In this document: one piece after another, positions 1 to 10,041 of the stretch | Numbering within the stretch: position 1 is the stretch's first letter | Layout: the number at the start of each line of letters is the position of its first letter | Source of the DNA: Phoenix dactylifera | Taxonomy: Eukaryota > Streptophyta > Magnoliopsida > Arecales > Arecaceae | DNA: 64,000 nucleotides | Direction: 5' to 3' | Assembly: GCF_009389715.1 (NCBI RefSeq) | Contig: NC_052399.1 | Span: 28,157,146-28,221,145, forward strand | Program-made: the position numbers and the translations under genes | The notes under the pieces: model-generated | The model's input: only the letters and a program-made list of their open reading frames with translations | The model's database searches: none | Told to the model about the DNA's origin: nothing

Positions 1-408
1 TATTGAGTTAAATAAAAGAATAATGCATGAGTATTATTAGTTCAGAAGCCCTCAAGCCAGGGCTCAGCAACGCTATCACCTCACAACTATGAGAATTCGT
101 CTAAACATATAGCTTTCCAGCCAAGCCAGCAAAATTTTTGTGAGTAAATTCATATGACTGGGAATAAGTTTGTCGTCTACTTTTTTGAAGGACTTAGCGA
201 TGTCGATCACCGGCTGAATATGCCTACTTTTGCTGCCTAAAATCTTGGCTACTGTGTTTATGTTTTCTGTATTTCTTTCTCCTTAGATCTATGACTGGTT
301 GGTTTGGAAAACATATAAAATTCCTTCAGACGCTTATTCATTTCTTGGTGCAATTTGTTTTCACATTGTTAAATTCATCTTAAAGTGTGTATTGCTGCTG
401 TGCATCAG
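1..408. other. intron or upstream non-coding sequence of the first gene
   Basis: No convincing open frame is present. The segment ends in a pyrimidine-containing stretch and a CAG acceptor directly before the first recognisable exon at 409, so it is most simply read as the intron preceding that exon. The remaining exons of the gene would lie left of the window. Confidence 0.5.
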
Positions 409-1047
409 ATAATTCCAACCCCCAGGGATCCGCTGAAGGCATCAGAGGCAAGCCTGAACCGGGCCCCTTGCCTATTCGTAAAATGGAGCCTAAGACAGGT
501 AACGTGCTTCACATCATGGACCTGGAAGACGGAACTAAATGGATCATTGAAGATGAGGAAGTAGTTGAGCTACTTAAAAAGTACCTTGCTGCCCCTGATC
601 AGAAGACAAAAGATGAAATACTCGAGAAGCTTGAGGTCAGCAACCTATAGAGACCATTACAGATTAAAATTTCATTTGTATCCACTAAAATTAATTGCAG
701 ATTATATGTTGCATACTCCCCCCCATCGACACGAAGCAAGATGCAGCCTGAGATGAAACTAATTCAATTCATTATGTAGTCTGTCTGACATTCTAATTCA
801 TTCATTCATTCATTTGCTAATTTGTGTGTCCTACTTGCAGTTAAAGGTTGCTTCACCAAGCAATGCTGCTGAGGCCAGCCAAACCATTAAGCAGTTCAAA
901 GAATCAAAGATTGCCCCAGGTCTTGAGTGCAACATTTCTGCGGGCCTTCAGAAGTTGAAACTAAACAGTGATAGCAAGGCTTCTGTCGAAAAAATGGGCA
1001 GTGATAGCAAGGCAAATAAAGTGAACAAAAAAGATAATATAATTTGA
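409..1047 (+). CDS. 3' end of an unrecognised plant gene (two terminal coding exons)
   Basis: Two exons join in phase 0. Exon A (409-635) follows a CAG acceptor and ends at GAG|GTCAGC. Exon B (841-1047) follows a TTGCAG acceptor and ends in TGA. The joined part encodes about 144 residues. Its first half is acidic and looks folded, including a segment around MDLEDGTKWIIEDEEVVELL. Its second half is Ser/Lys-rich and probably disordered, with a short internal repeat (SDSKAS, then GSDSKANK) and a basic tail KVNKKDNII. The reading frame of exon A runs open through the acceptor, so the true 5' part lies outside the window. I do not recognise the family, and no catalytic motif is visible. The basic, low-complexity tail would suit a nuclear or nucleic-acid-binding protein, but that is only inference. 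Splice sites are predicted from consensus. Confidence 0.6.
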
Positions 1048-1230
1048 GGCTCCCATGTTGATAGTATGGCTAGATGTGTCCGCTATCATTCTCTATGTTA
1101 TGGAATTTAATAAGTAAGCTTTTATTCTAAGAGCCACTGTGGCCTTTGAAGGCTTCTATCCTTTGTATTTGTTCCGTTTCTACTTCTGTACTTTTATCTA
1201 TTAATAAACTGGATGGGTGTCATCCTCAGC
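1048..1230 (+). other. 3' UTR with poly(A) signal of the first gene
   Basis: AT-rich sequence follows the TGA stop. An AATAAA hexamer lies at 1203-1208, about 155 bp after the stop, and a second candidate AATAAA occurs near 1320. Either could direct polyadenylation. Confidence 0.45.
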
Positions 1231-1493
1231 CTCTGAACTGTTTTTTGCCTCCATTTTTCTTCCATGAATCTCTGTAAACTTATTCTGTACTTATATACGG
1301 TACCTTTTTTTTATCTCTTAATAAATTTCAGTGGCTAACAGAGAATTAGCATCCTTAGCCACCAATTACATCAAATAAATAAATAAATAAATTGGATGGG
1401 TATTAACGGATATTAAAAAAAATAAAAGTGTTGATCAATATTAATGATGAAGTGTTGATGAATGTGTCTCTTTGTATAAGTATTCAATCATTC

Positions 1494-1932
1494 TGTAACA
1501 ACCTAGGATCTCACCCAAAATAGCTAGCCGGAAGTTACTATTTGGATTCCTTGATCCTGTATAAATATCCAAGATCTACCCAGCGAATAATCGATGTGGG
1601 ACTAAACACACGCCCGCACGGATCCTCACATACTCCCCCCGTTCAAGTCCTGACATCCTCGTCAGGCTAAGGGTTCAAATCCATTCAAATCTAATCACAA
1701 ACACCACGATCTGCTCATGGTTAGCCCCAATGGATCCATGCTGCAGTGTCCCCTAGTCCACATAGATTATGGGTTGGGTCTGCTCTGATACCATTTGTAA
1801 CAACCCAAAATCTCACCCAAAATGGCTAGCCGAAAGTTACTATTTGGGTTCCTTGATCCTGTATAAATACCCAAGATCTACCCAGCGAATAACCGATGTG
1901 GAACTAAACACACGCCCGCACGGGTCCTCACA
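1494..1932 (-). mobile_element. TRIM element (short non-coding LTR retrotransposon relative), complete-looking fossil
   Basis: Two direct 137-bp terminal repeats (1494-1630 and 1796-1932) each begin TG and end CA. They are flanked by the 5-bp target duplication CATTC (1489-1493 and 1933-1937). Just inside the right repeat, the reverse complement of TGGTATCAGAGC, the plant initiator-Met-tRNA primer-binding site, lies at 1782-1793. A purine tract, read on the minus strand, abuts the left repeat at about 1631-1640. The element therefore reads on the minus strand. The internal part is about 165 bp and codes for nothing, as expected for a TRIM. The two repeats differ at roughly 7% of positions, nearly all transitions typical of methylated-cytosine decay, so it is an old but not ancient insertion. 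A relative lies at 40223. Confidence 0.9.
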
Positions 1933-1937
1933 CATTC

Positions 1938-3773
1938 TATCTTTTAAATTGCAGTTAAGGCATTTATGCATGGGGTATGTGAATTTCTTTTTCTTTTTCT
2001 TTTTTTTTCGATAACTAGGATGGGAGAAATGTGGGCTGAAAATGGTATGCGAAGAGGCTTTTTTTTTTTTTTTTTTTTTGAGGAAGAGGGAGGCAAAGAA
2101 TGCCACCTTGAATTTATTAAAGAAGGAAAAGGTATTTACAAGTGAAGAGAAGAAAACAAAAGCCGTTGTGGGACAGCACCACATGCCAAGTAAAAGTATG
2201 TGAAGAATTATATTGTATGTATATAAATCAGTGTAATCAGCCATTTTCTAAGTGAGCAACTGAGCAATTATGTCTGATCTCCAAAACCAGTCCGTTTATA
2301 ATCTATATTTAATTAATGAGACATGGAGTATTTGTTTGTCTCTGCAAACTTGTTTTTCCTACTTCATATTTTGGTTCTACTACTACGATTCTGAACATGC
2401 AGTCTAGAGTGTACCAGTCTATTGCTACACTTTTAAGAGTGATTGAACTCTCCATGAGTATATCTCCTCGTCAACAAGAAAAGAAACTCCACTATCTTGC
2501 TCGTTTAAATCCCCCACTTCTTCTAGTTGTTTTGGCTTTGGGTGGTTAAAATTTGTTTTGTTTCTTGTGTGAGATGGTTATTTGCGAAGTGTTCTAGCAT
2601 GTACAAGAGACTTGTTTCCTCTTGCTATGACATAGAAACTATAATGGGGGAAAATATTTTGTCCTCCCCCAGGTTTTATCCAACCTGTTTAGAGTCGATA
2701 GCGGAACGGAACTTGATTCTAAAACCTACAATGGATTCTGGCCAGTGCAAATAATAACAATGCTTGCCCCAAACCCGATCCTATTATTTATAAACCTTGA
2801 TGATTATGATGATTATAATAATAATGAAGAAGAAAGTATTGTGATCGATCATAAGAAAGATTAATCATATGAAAGACTCCAAAGTACATGCTTATTTTTT
2901 TTTTTTTTTAGTTGATCACTTTTCTTAGTTAAAAGATATTTGTCTTCCTAAAGAATAATATTACAGTTCTAATTTGTTGTTTATATTATTGTTGAAATTT
3001 GATTTATAATGTTTTATATCTCCAACTCTTATTTTGTTTAATGTTATATGGTACTATTTAAAATAATGTATGTAATAGAAATTAATATTTGTATTGTTTC
3101 ATGTCTATAATATTTTCAAAGGTAATACAAAAAAATCAATGGCTATCCAATAGGAAATGACATTTCAAATTGCTACGGCATCGAAAAATCTCATCAAGAG
3201 ACCTTGGTCTTCCATGTCTACCTTCATTTTACTCATAGGTTATTGTCTGGATTGTGCAAATGGCTCAAAGTATTTTTGTTTAGTCGATGATTTTGGATTG
3301 AGAGAAAATGGGAGGCATTGTTGACAGATGGAATAATGTTTGTGAAAATAATTTAAAATAACAAAGAAATCAGCTACATATGAAAATTAGGTTTTCAGGA
3401 TTTTGCTTGAATCCCGAATAATTTTGCTTTTAAATAATTGTTTAAAAAATAACCCAATCGTTCGGACCTTCGATCTCAGATCAGGGTCCTTCTACTTAAA
3501 TAACTTAACTGAAAAGAAATAATAAATCCCCCACCCTGCCATGCCAACATTAATTGGAACAAGAATCATATATATCAATCAAACACACACAAGACACCAG
3601 TTATTTTAATGTAAATATTCTATGACTAGCCGCACAAGTCTGGCTGAAGCATTTTCACCTTTTGCAATATGCGGTGACAACTCTATCTTATGCTCAAAGG
3701 AAAGAAACTAGAGAAGTGCTCTCTTGATAGTTACCAGAGGTAAAGAAAAGGCTCTTTTCTTTTTGAAAGATTG
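1938..3773. other. intergenic, AT-rich, no supported gene
   Basis: Poly-T/poly-A tracts occur around 1987-2008 and 2059-2081 and near 2888. Short open frames exist but lack splice context, codon bias or recognisable domains. Nothing else is recognised. Confidence 0.6.
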
Positions 3774-3847
3774 TGGGCGAGGAGGAATTCGAACCTTTAA
3801 CACCATGGTTCGTAGCTACATGTCTTAATCCTCTAAGCTACAGGCCC
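3774..3847 (-). pseudogene. trnR-ACG: decayed copy of plastid tRNA-Arg(ACG) in nuclear DNA
   Basis: Read on the minus strand, this 74-nt stretch matches from memory the plastid tRNA-Arg gene with anticodon ACG. It starts GGGCCTGTAGCTTAGAGG, has the anticodon loop CTACGAA, and ends with a T-arm like GGTTCGAATTCCTCC and the closing CGCCCA. Scattered C-to-T type changes weaken the D and anticodon stems, as expected for an unselected copy. The nuclear tRNA-Arg(ACG) of plants has a different body, so a plastid origin is favoured. No rrn5 or trnN is recognisable on either side, so the insert is short or its flanks have decayed beyond recognition. Confidence 0.75.
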
Positions 3848-4640
3848 CACCCTATATATATCATTTTTGATTGCTTCGAGCTCGCTTTTGAGGCAAGCCT
3901 GCACTTTTGCTTGCTTCTTACTTGCCTACAAAAATAATACTAGACTCGGCTTTCTCACCTACCTCTCCACTCATGCCTACTTTTGCCAACCGGTCTTCCT
4001 TTTGTCCTCCCCTACTCCATCCCTCTGTTTGGTTCTAGCCTTCTTGTCTGGACCTCCGCCTCTCAGAGTTCTCACCTCTTGCGTTGCACTCTGTCTCATC
4101 CATATGAGGCCGATGGGTGCGTCACGTCCTTTGTGAGCGAATCTCTTCACCTTAGGCTTTATCATAGTTCTATTTCGCTTGGGCCGCGGCCGCTCCTTAG
4201 TCATTGGCCTCCTTTTGTTCTTGGCTGTAGGGCTTTTTTTGCGTGCGCAGGTTCTCCTAGCTGTGTTTATGGATCCATTCTAATACTAACAATTTCAAAT
4301 TAAAGTGATAGTTCTTTTTAAGATTAAGACATGTTATGGCTCTAACTCCTTGTTATAGCTCTCTTTCCTACTTTTTATAGCTCTTCCACCTACTTTTGGC
4401 CCTTCCCTTACACCAAGTTTGAGCTCTTGCTCATCTTACCCCCCGCACCATATCCTACTCGGATGAGTATTCCTCTCTTGTCTCAACTGTTAACCCAGAC
4501 GAGGTGTCTCTTATCTCACATGTATCATACTTGATACTAAGTTCTCCAAACATGTTTGAAAATCTTTGGATTTGGTTTATAACCTCATCCTCAACATGTA
4601 CACTAAAGCAGTGCTAAAAAAAGGTTAATATATTAATTTA
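3848..4640. other. intergenic, no supported gene
   Basis: A pyrimidine-rich stretch (about 3870-4300) contains overlapping short open frames on both strands. None carries a domain, and the overlap on both strands points to composition rather than coding. Confidence 0.5.
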
Positions 4641-5010
4641 TTTTGAAAGAGGCTATAAATTGTACCCTATCGACCAAATTCTCTTACAAAGAAACAAACA
4701 CTATATTATAGGTCTGTTCTAGTTCTCTTTTGATTTCTCAAACTATATATTATTCCAATAAATTATTATCACAATACGTTAAGAACTTACTAATCTATAT
4801 GATTCTTTTAATAAAATTTTTATTATTTTGAAAGAGGTTATAAACTCTACCGTATTTTCCAAGTTCTCTTACAAAGCAAAATGTGTGGAAAACCCCATAT
4901 TATAGGTCTGCTGTAGTTTTCGTTTGATCTCTCGGACGATTGATTATTCCAATATAATTAATGGCAGACTAGGTTAAGAACTTACATATTTATATAATTT
5001 TTTGATAAAT
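4641..5010. repeat. degenerate tandem duplication, unit about 185 bp
   Basis: Unit 1 starts TTTTGAAAGAGGCTATAAA at 4641 and unit 2 starts TTTTGAAAGAGGTTATAAA at 4826. Both continue through CTCTTACAAAG, ATATTATAGGTCTG and GTTAAGAACTTAC in the same order. The units are clearly diverged, so the duplication is old. Confidence 0.8.
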
Positions 5011-7639
5011 TTTTATAATGTTTCTCAGTACCCATTAGAAAAAAAGTTCTAAACAACCATTTACCATTTTTCTCTTGGCCACTATACTTGTTTTCTGGAC
5101 TGCATAATTAGTTAGTCAAGGGCGCGGCGGCAGAGTCCCCATACCTTGGACTAATCTAATTTTTTTAGAATATCAGTTCAAATCTAAATCAGCATTTTTT
5201 GTAACTCTCAAAGAAGAAAATAATTGTTTGTTCTATAGATCATGTGTACATTGGAGGCTAGGGTTTAAAAGAAAATTTTGTACTCTGTAATCTGTAATTT
5301 TCTATAGTAAAATTTTTGCATCATCTCTATTTATGAATTGTAGGTCAATAAGCTGAACCATAAATATTGTGTATTCTTGTTATCCCCTTTTTTTTCTTCT
5401 TGTTATCTTATTCTTCCTGCCTGCTGCAACAAAAGATCAGAAAGACATTGAATATAGAGATATTTAGTGATTACAAATTGCCCAACGTCTCCATTGGTGT
5501 CCACTCCTCCCCTCCAACTCTGACTTGACTTGGATGGTTGCCTCTGCATCAATGGTCCCTCTCAGCCTCCACTAATGTGGCGCCTATCTCAAGATGATGA
5601 AGAGGAAATGCAGCAATGAAAGGGAGGAGACTGCTGCCATGGGAGGTGAGGCAGAGGCAGAGGCAGAGGCAGACATTGAGGCTCAAGGCATAGGCAACAT
5701 TGGAGGTGAAACACCTAGGCCCGTACCTAGGTCTCAGTCCGGACCATTTGTAAGTTGATGTTGTTCCCTTAAATAAAACAGAGGCAGGAACCTTGTTTCT
5801 CTTTATGCTCTCTCCCCGCCGCCTCTCGCATCCCTTCCATTGTATTTATAAAGCCTCACTAACATGTATCTCCTATCTCCCTCCCTCTCTCTCCCCCTCT
5901 TTGTTATTCTATCTCTCCCTCCTATCCCTTTATCGCTCTATCTTTTACCCTAACATGAGCTAGAGCCTTTGCCTTTCCTTCATTTCAGACATGGGTGCTA
6001 CTAGGTCTCGCCACCCTGGTTGCCAGTCGTTCACCACTGGATCTAACCTCTGGAGGCTGCAAGTGTTGTTTCTCCTTGCTAGATTTCACTAGCAGCAGCC
6101 CCATATTTGGTTAGTGAGGTGACAACCACTCTAATCTCTTTTATTTGTGATTAAGGAGTCTCATGTTAAAGAATAGATAAGTGAAGAAGTTATGATATTT
6201 TATTTAGATTAACATTAGACAATTTTAGGGTTGGATTATAGTAGCTTTTAGCATTGAAATATTGTTTGTAAGCTTTGTTTTCCTTTGATAATACCTATAA
6301 GTTCTTGGAAATGAATCAAGAAAAATTAATTAAGGACTCGGGTGTATTTAAAAATTATTCCTATCTTGATATATTTGTATTAATATTATATGCAAAAGAA
6401 AGAGCAAATTACTAAAATTATAAATTTAATTGCCTAAGAAAATATTTTCAATTATATGAATTCAATTTTTGAATTTACTACTATTAGATTTATTTTGCAC
6501 CTAATCTCAATTCATGATTAGTGCACATTAAACCATTTGTTTTAGCTTAACTGCATTGTTTCTGTATATTGTCGGACAAATCTTTCTTGTGTTTACATAA
6601 ATTGGTTCAAGTAGGTAAAATTTTATTTGTTGAAAATCCTTTGGTAAATCAAGTGGCATGTTTAGAATATAATTGTAAATTTCTGCATACTTTGGAAATA
6701 TTGAACCTTTGGAAGAATTTCATTTTGAAAATACATGGACTATCCTAAAAATTGTAAATGTTCGAAAATAAATATTTTAAATGGGATTTGTATGTGTGTA
6801 TGTGTGTGTGTATCTGGGTTTTTGATGCTAGTCTGGCTATGTTTTGGTCCCCATAAATGGGGATCACACATTAGCACTTTGATTGCTCCAAAATTTGAAT
6901 ATTCTATGGTGTCCTTTGTAGGGGTTAAATACGATATTTTAGCCTTGTCATAGGGTTTATATACAACTGCAGTCTTATAAACTGTAGAGTTAAAATAGAT
7001 TTAAAATTTGATATTTATAAATAAATATTTTATAAGCACTGTTCTAAATATGAAATGTAGAATTGTAAACTCTATTTGGGTAAAAAAAGAGATTATTTTA
7101 CTATATAGAACTATTGAGTGAAATTTACTTAATACTTGTTTGAACTAACTAGATAAGTAGATTTGTACTTACTGAACTGTCAGGTTCATTATTTTTACTT
7201 TTCCCTTTCAAATCTTGAGACTTAAAAGACTAGCATGATATTATCTTTTGGGATCGTAACAAGAGGCAAGGCTAGATCTTTAAAATAGAATAGATCTATT
7301 TTTGTTAGTTTGTATACTAAAGCCACTTGAGAACTATGTTTAAATACATTAAGTATTTGTAGTTCAAAGTTGTAAAATTGGTAAAGTACTCTATTTAAGA
7401 CTTTTGGTGATCTTCCTGAATACATCAAATATTTTATTCTGGGAGTTCAGTTGTTCGGATACTTATACCAGTACCTGTGTATGAATTACATTGTTATCTA
7501 ATGATGTTCATTAACAGATTGAAAGTTTTGCATAATTATCGAGTCAATTCCTTTTGAGTATATGGTGGTGATGAAAGTGACAAGCTATGGGTAAAACAAG
7601 GAGCATATGATAGGTTTAGGTTGTATCCCCGTGCAGAAG
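5011..7639. other. intergenic, AT-rich, no supported gene
   Basis: The stretch holds a short GGCAGA-type repeat at about 5649-5673, a pyrimidine-rich region at 5800-5960 and an imperfect TG microsatellite near 6790-6812. No coding signal is convincing. Confidence 0.55.
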
Positions 7640-7800
7640 ACTGATTGATGCTCTTTCACAACGTCAATCGTTAGATCGCACTTACGTAGATCTCAAAACA
7701 CTTCAAACTCTTTTATTCATCTATCTGCACAGATTCGGAAATGGCCATTATGCGATCAAATAGTGGATTCGCATAAAGAAAGGTGAATCCTTCTTTCACA
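7640..7800. repeat. dispersed repeat, copy 1
   Basis: It shares ordered blocks with 21125-21305: GCTCTTTCA, then a TCAA(T/C)(C/T)(G/A)TTAGATC core, AGATCTCAAA, CACT(T/C)CAAACTCTT, and an ending ATTCTTTCA-like segment. The family was not identified. The repeat probably belongs to a non-autonomous mobile element. Confidence 0.5.
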
Positions 7801-9275
7801 CGAAAGATACAAACTTGTCTGCCCATGATGCAGGAGGAGTTGGCGGTGAAGGAGGCCATGGTGGGCGTTGGGGAGCCTGGTGATGATCATAGAGAGGTTG
7901 GCAACAATGTTGGAAGGCTAGGGGGATCTCGATGCTTGGAAGGAGAGGGAGAGAAAATGAAAGGGTGAGCACTATTACATTGATGTAGCAGCATGCACAT
8001 TAGCACATATGTGTACTTATAAAAGATTATAATTTCATGGAAGAAAAAATCTCCGTGAGCGAACTAACAAGCACATTATGGCATGGAGAGCATGTTGCAG
8101 TGCATGTTGAGACCAATCTATTTATATAGACCCAAATTATGTTGTACAGGTTCCCCCCCCTCAACAAATGAGTTTATTTCAAAATATGGACAGCACTATT
8201 TGCTTGTGAAATTTTTTTTTTGAATTTCTACTGTAATTTGGAAATTAAGCTTTTCCTAGAGAAATTTGGCCACTGGAAATATTATATTGTGCTAATTACT
8301 AACATTTAAAACTTTAGTGAAGGCAAGATTTTAGCTAAGGTCTTCAAACAACAACCAATGGACCATAGTAATTAAGATGGCAAACTTCTCTTTTAGCTAA
8401 CCAATTTCTAGATGTCATCAATGTTTTATTGACATAAGTTTAAAATAGATGAATGAAATGTATAATGGTGATCATTTGCCCAAGTTAGGAAATCTCCTAT
8501 CCAAATAGTAGATGCCATCAACTTGTCATGCGACTCAATTTAGAATAAATCAATAAAATAGAGATTGGAACTAAAATTCCTCGATTTCTTGGATGGACTA
8601 ATTCTTAACTTAGCTAGAATAATATTTGTCTACTGAATCATTAAATAACTTTTTTTTGTTGACCATTTATTTTGTTATAATAATGATTTCGACAAACAAT
8701 TGTTATATTCATTGAGCATCATTATCTATTATCTATTTTCTATTATAACAATATACTATAACCATCATTACTCTACATCCAAAGAACATATGCTTCAATA
8801 ATTCATGGCAAATAACAGCTATTAATGGTTAAAAACAATTACACCAGGACCATTTTAAAGTATAATAGTCTTATTGTAACCCTAATCCTCTTCAAAAAAA
8901 AAAAATCAAACTTGGTGAGGTTACCTGTTCCCAACTTGATCTTTGAGTAGGCAAGATATGCACACTACACCCTAGTTGCCAAATCACAACCAACTCAAAT
9001 TTTGAGTTTGGTTCAAGTTGAGCTCTTGGGCAAAGTGACCCGAACAAACTTGGCTATAATTTCTTAGTCTCTAACACTACATAGAAAGCTTCTTAATTTC
9101 TCAATGTTCAACACTTCCAATCCAACAATATCTTGCAATCATTAACCTACCATGGTTGCACCTCCATGCCATAATGCAAACCTTCTTTTATATGGCAGCC
9201 TATCTCCTCCTATGTTCTCGGTTGGCAATGAGTTGGATTCCTTATTGGCCTAACGGATGAGACCAACTCCACCAT
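7801..9275. other. intergenic region upstream of TBP
   Basis: AT-rich sequence without a supported gene. A short purine-rich open frame at 7783-7968 has no recognisable domain. Poly-A tracts occur near 8897. Confidence 0.5.
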
Positions 9276-9292
9276 CACGTGTTTCACACGTG
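9276..9292. promoter_or_regulatory. paired G-boxes upstream of TBP
   Basis: Two CACGTG hexamers lie at 9276-9281 and 9287-9292, 11 bp apart start to start, about 230 bp upstream of the first TATA-like element. G-boxes are bound by plant bZIP and bHLH factors. The spacing, about one helical turn, would place both on the same DNA face. Function is inferred. Confidence 0.45.
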
Positions 9293-9429
9293 CTAGAGGC
9301 ACCAATGTTAAAAATACCGGCAATTGTCGGTCATATATCGCGACAGCCGAAGCCCACCGAAGGTAACCGGTGGACCGGGATAAGTAGAAACGCGTGGCTC
9401 AAAGACCTCCCCTCTAATCGCGACGACCT

Positions 9430-9558
9430 CCTCTCTCTCTCTCTTTCTCTCTCTCTCAAAACCAAACCCTAAAAGCCTCTCTCTCCGCCCTATTTGCCTC
9501 CAGATCTCACCCCTCTCCATATAAAAACTCCTCTTTTTGAAATCTCCCCCCTATAAAT
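9430..9558 (+). promoter_or_regulatory. putative TBP core promoter: CT tract and two TATA boxes
   Basis: A CT-rich tract (about 9430-9460) is followed by TATAAAA at 9520-9526 and TATAAAT at 9552-9558. Transcription would start near 9550-9590, giving a 5' leader of about 450-490 nt before the ATG at 10042. A leader intron cannot be excluded. CT tracts next to TATA elements are common in plant promoters. Confidence 0.45.
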
Positions 9559-10041
9559 CAACTTTCGTCACCACGGCCTACTCAAATTTCATCTGTTTTG
9601 ATCCCGATCGCCTCTGGAATCATCCAATCCGAAGAGGAACCGGCGGATTTGGTGTGGAATTGGGAGAGAGTTAGATCCGTCTCCTTCCTCGTTCCTGCCC
9701 GAGATCCCTGGTGTTCTCTTCTTCAATCCCTCCGATCTTGCAGTCCTTTGCTTATCTTGATCAGATTGGTCGAAAAAAACCCTTTTACCTTAAAATAATC
9801 GGTTCTTTTAGTTAAAAATTGGCCTTTTTCTTCAAAACTTCGTGTTTTTCGGTGTTTTAAAGAAGAAAAACATAAAAATAAGGATTTTTTATTGATCTTA
9901 TAAGATCGACAGAGAGGAATCAAATCGAAAAAACTACAGATTTGAAGGTATTGGATAGATTTTTGAGATCAAGTGAGCTGAAATCTTTGAGGAATTTTGG
10001 TCCGGTTGGTCCTTTAAGAGGAAGGATTTGAGGGGTGGAGC

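Noticed and set aside
3867-4303. Overlapping open frames on both strands
   Set aside because: Low-complexity pyrimidine-rich sequence; no splice structure or domain.
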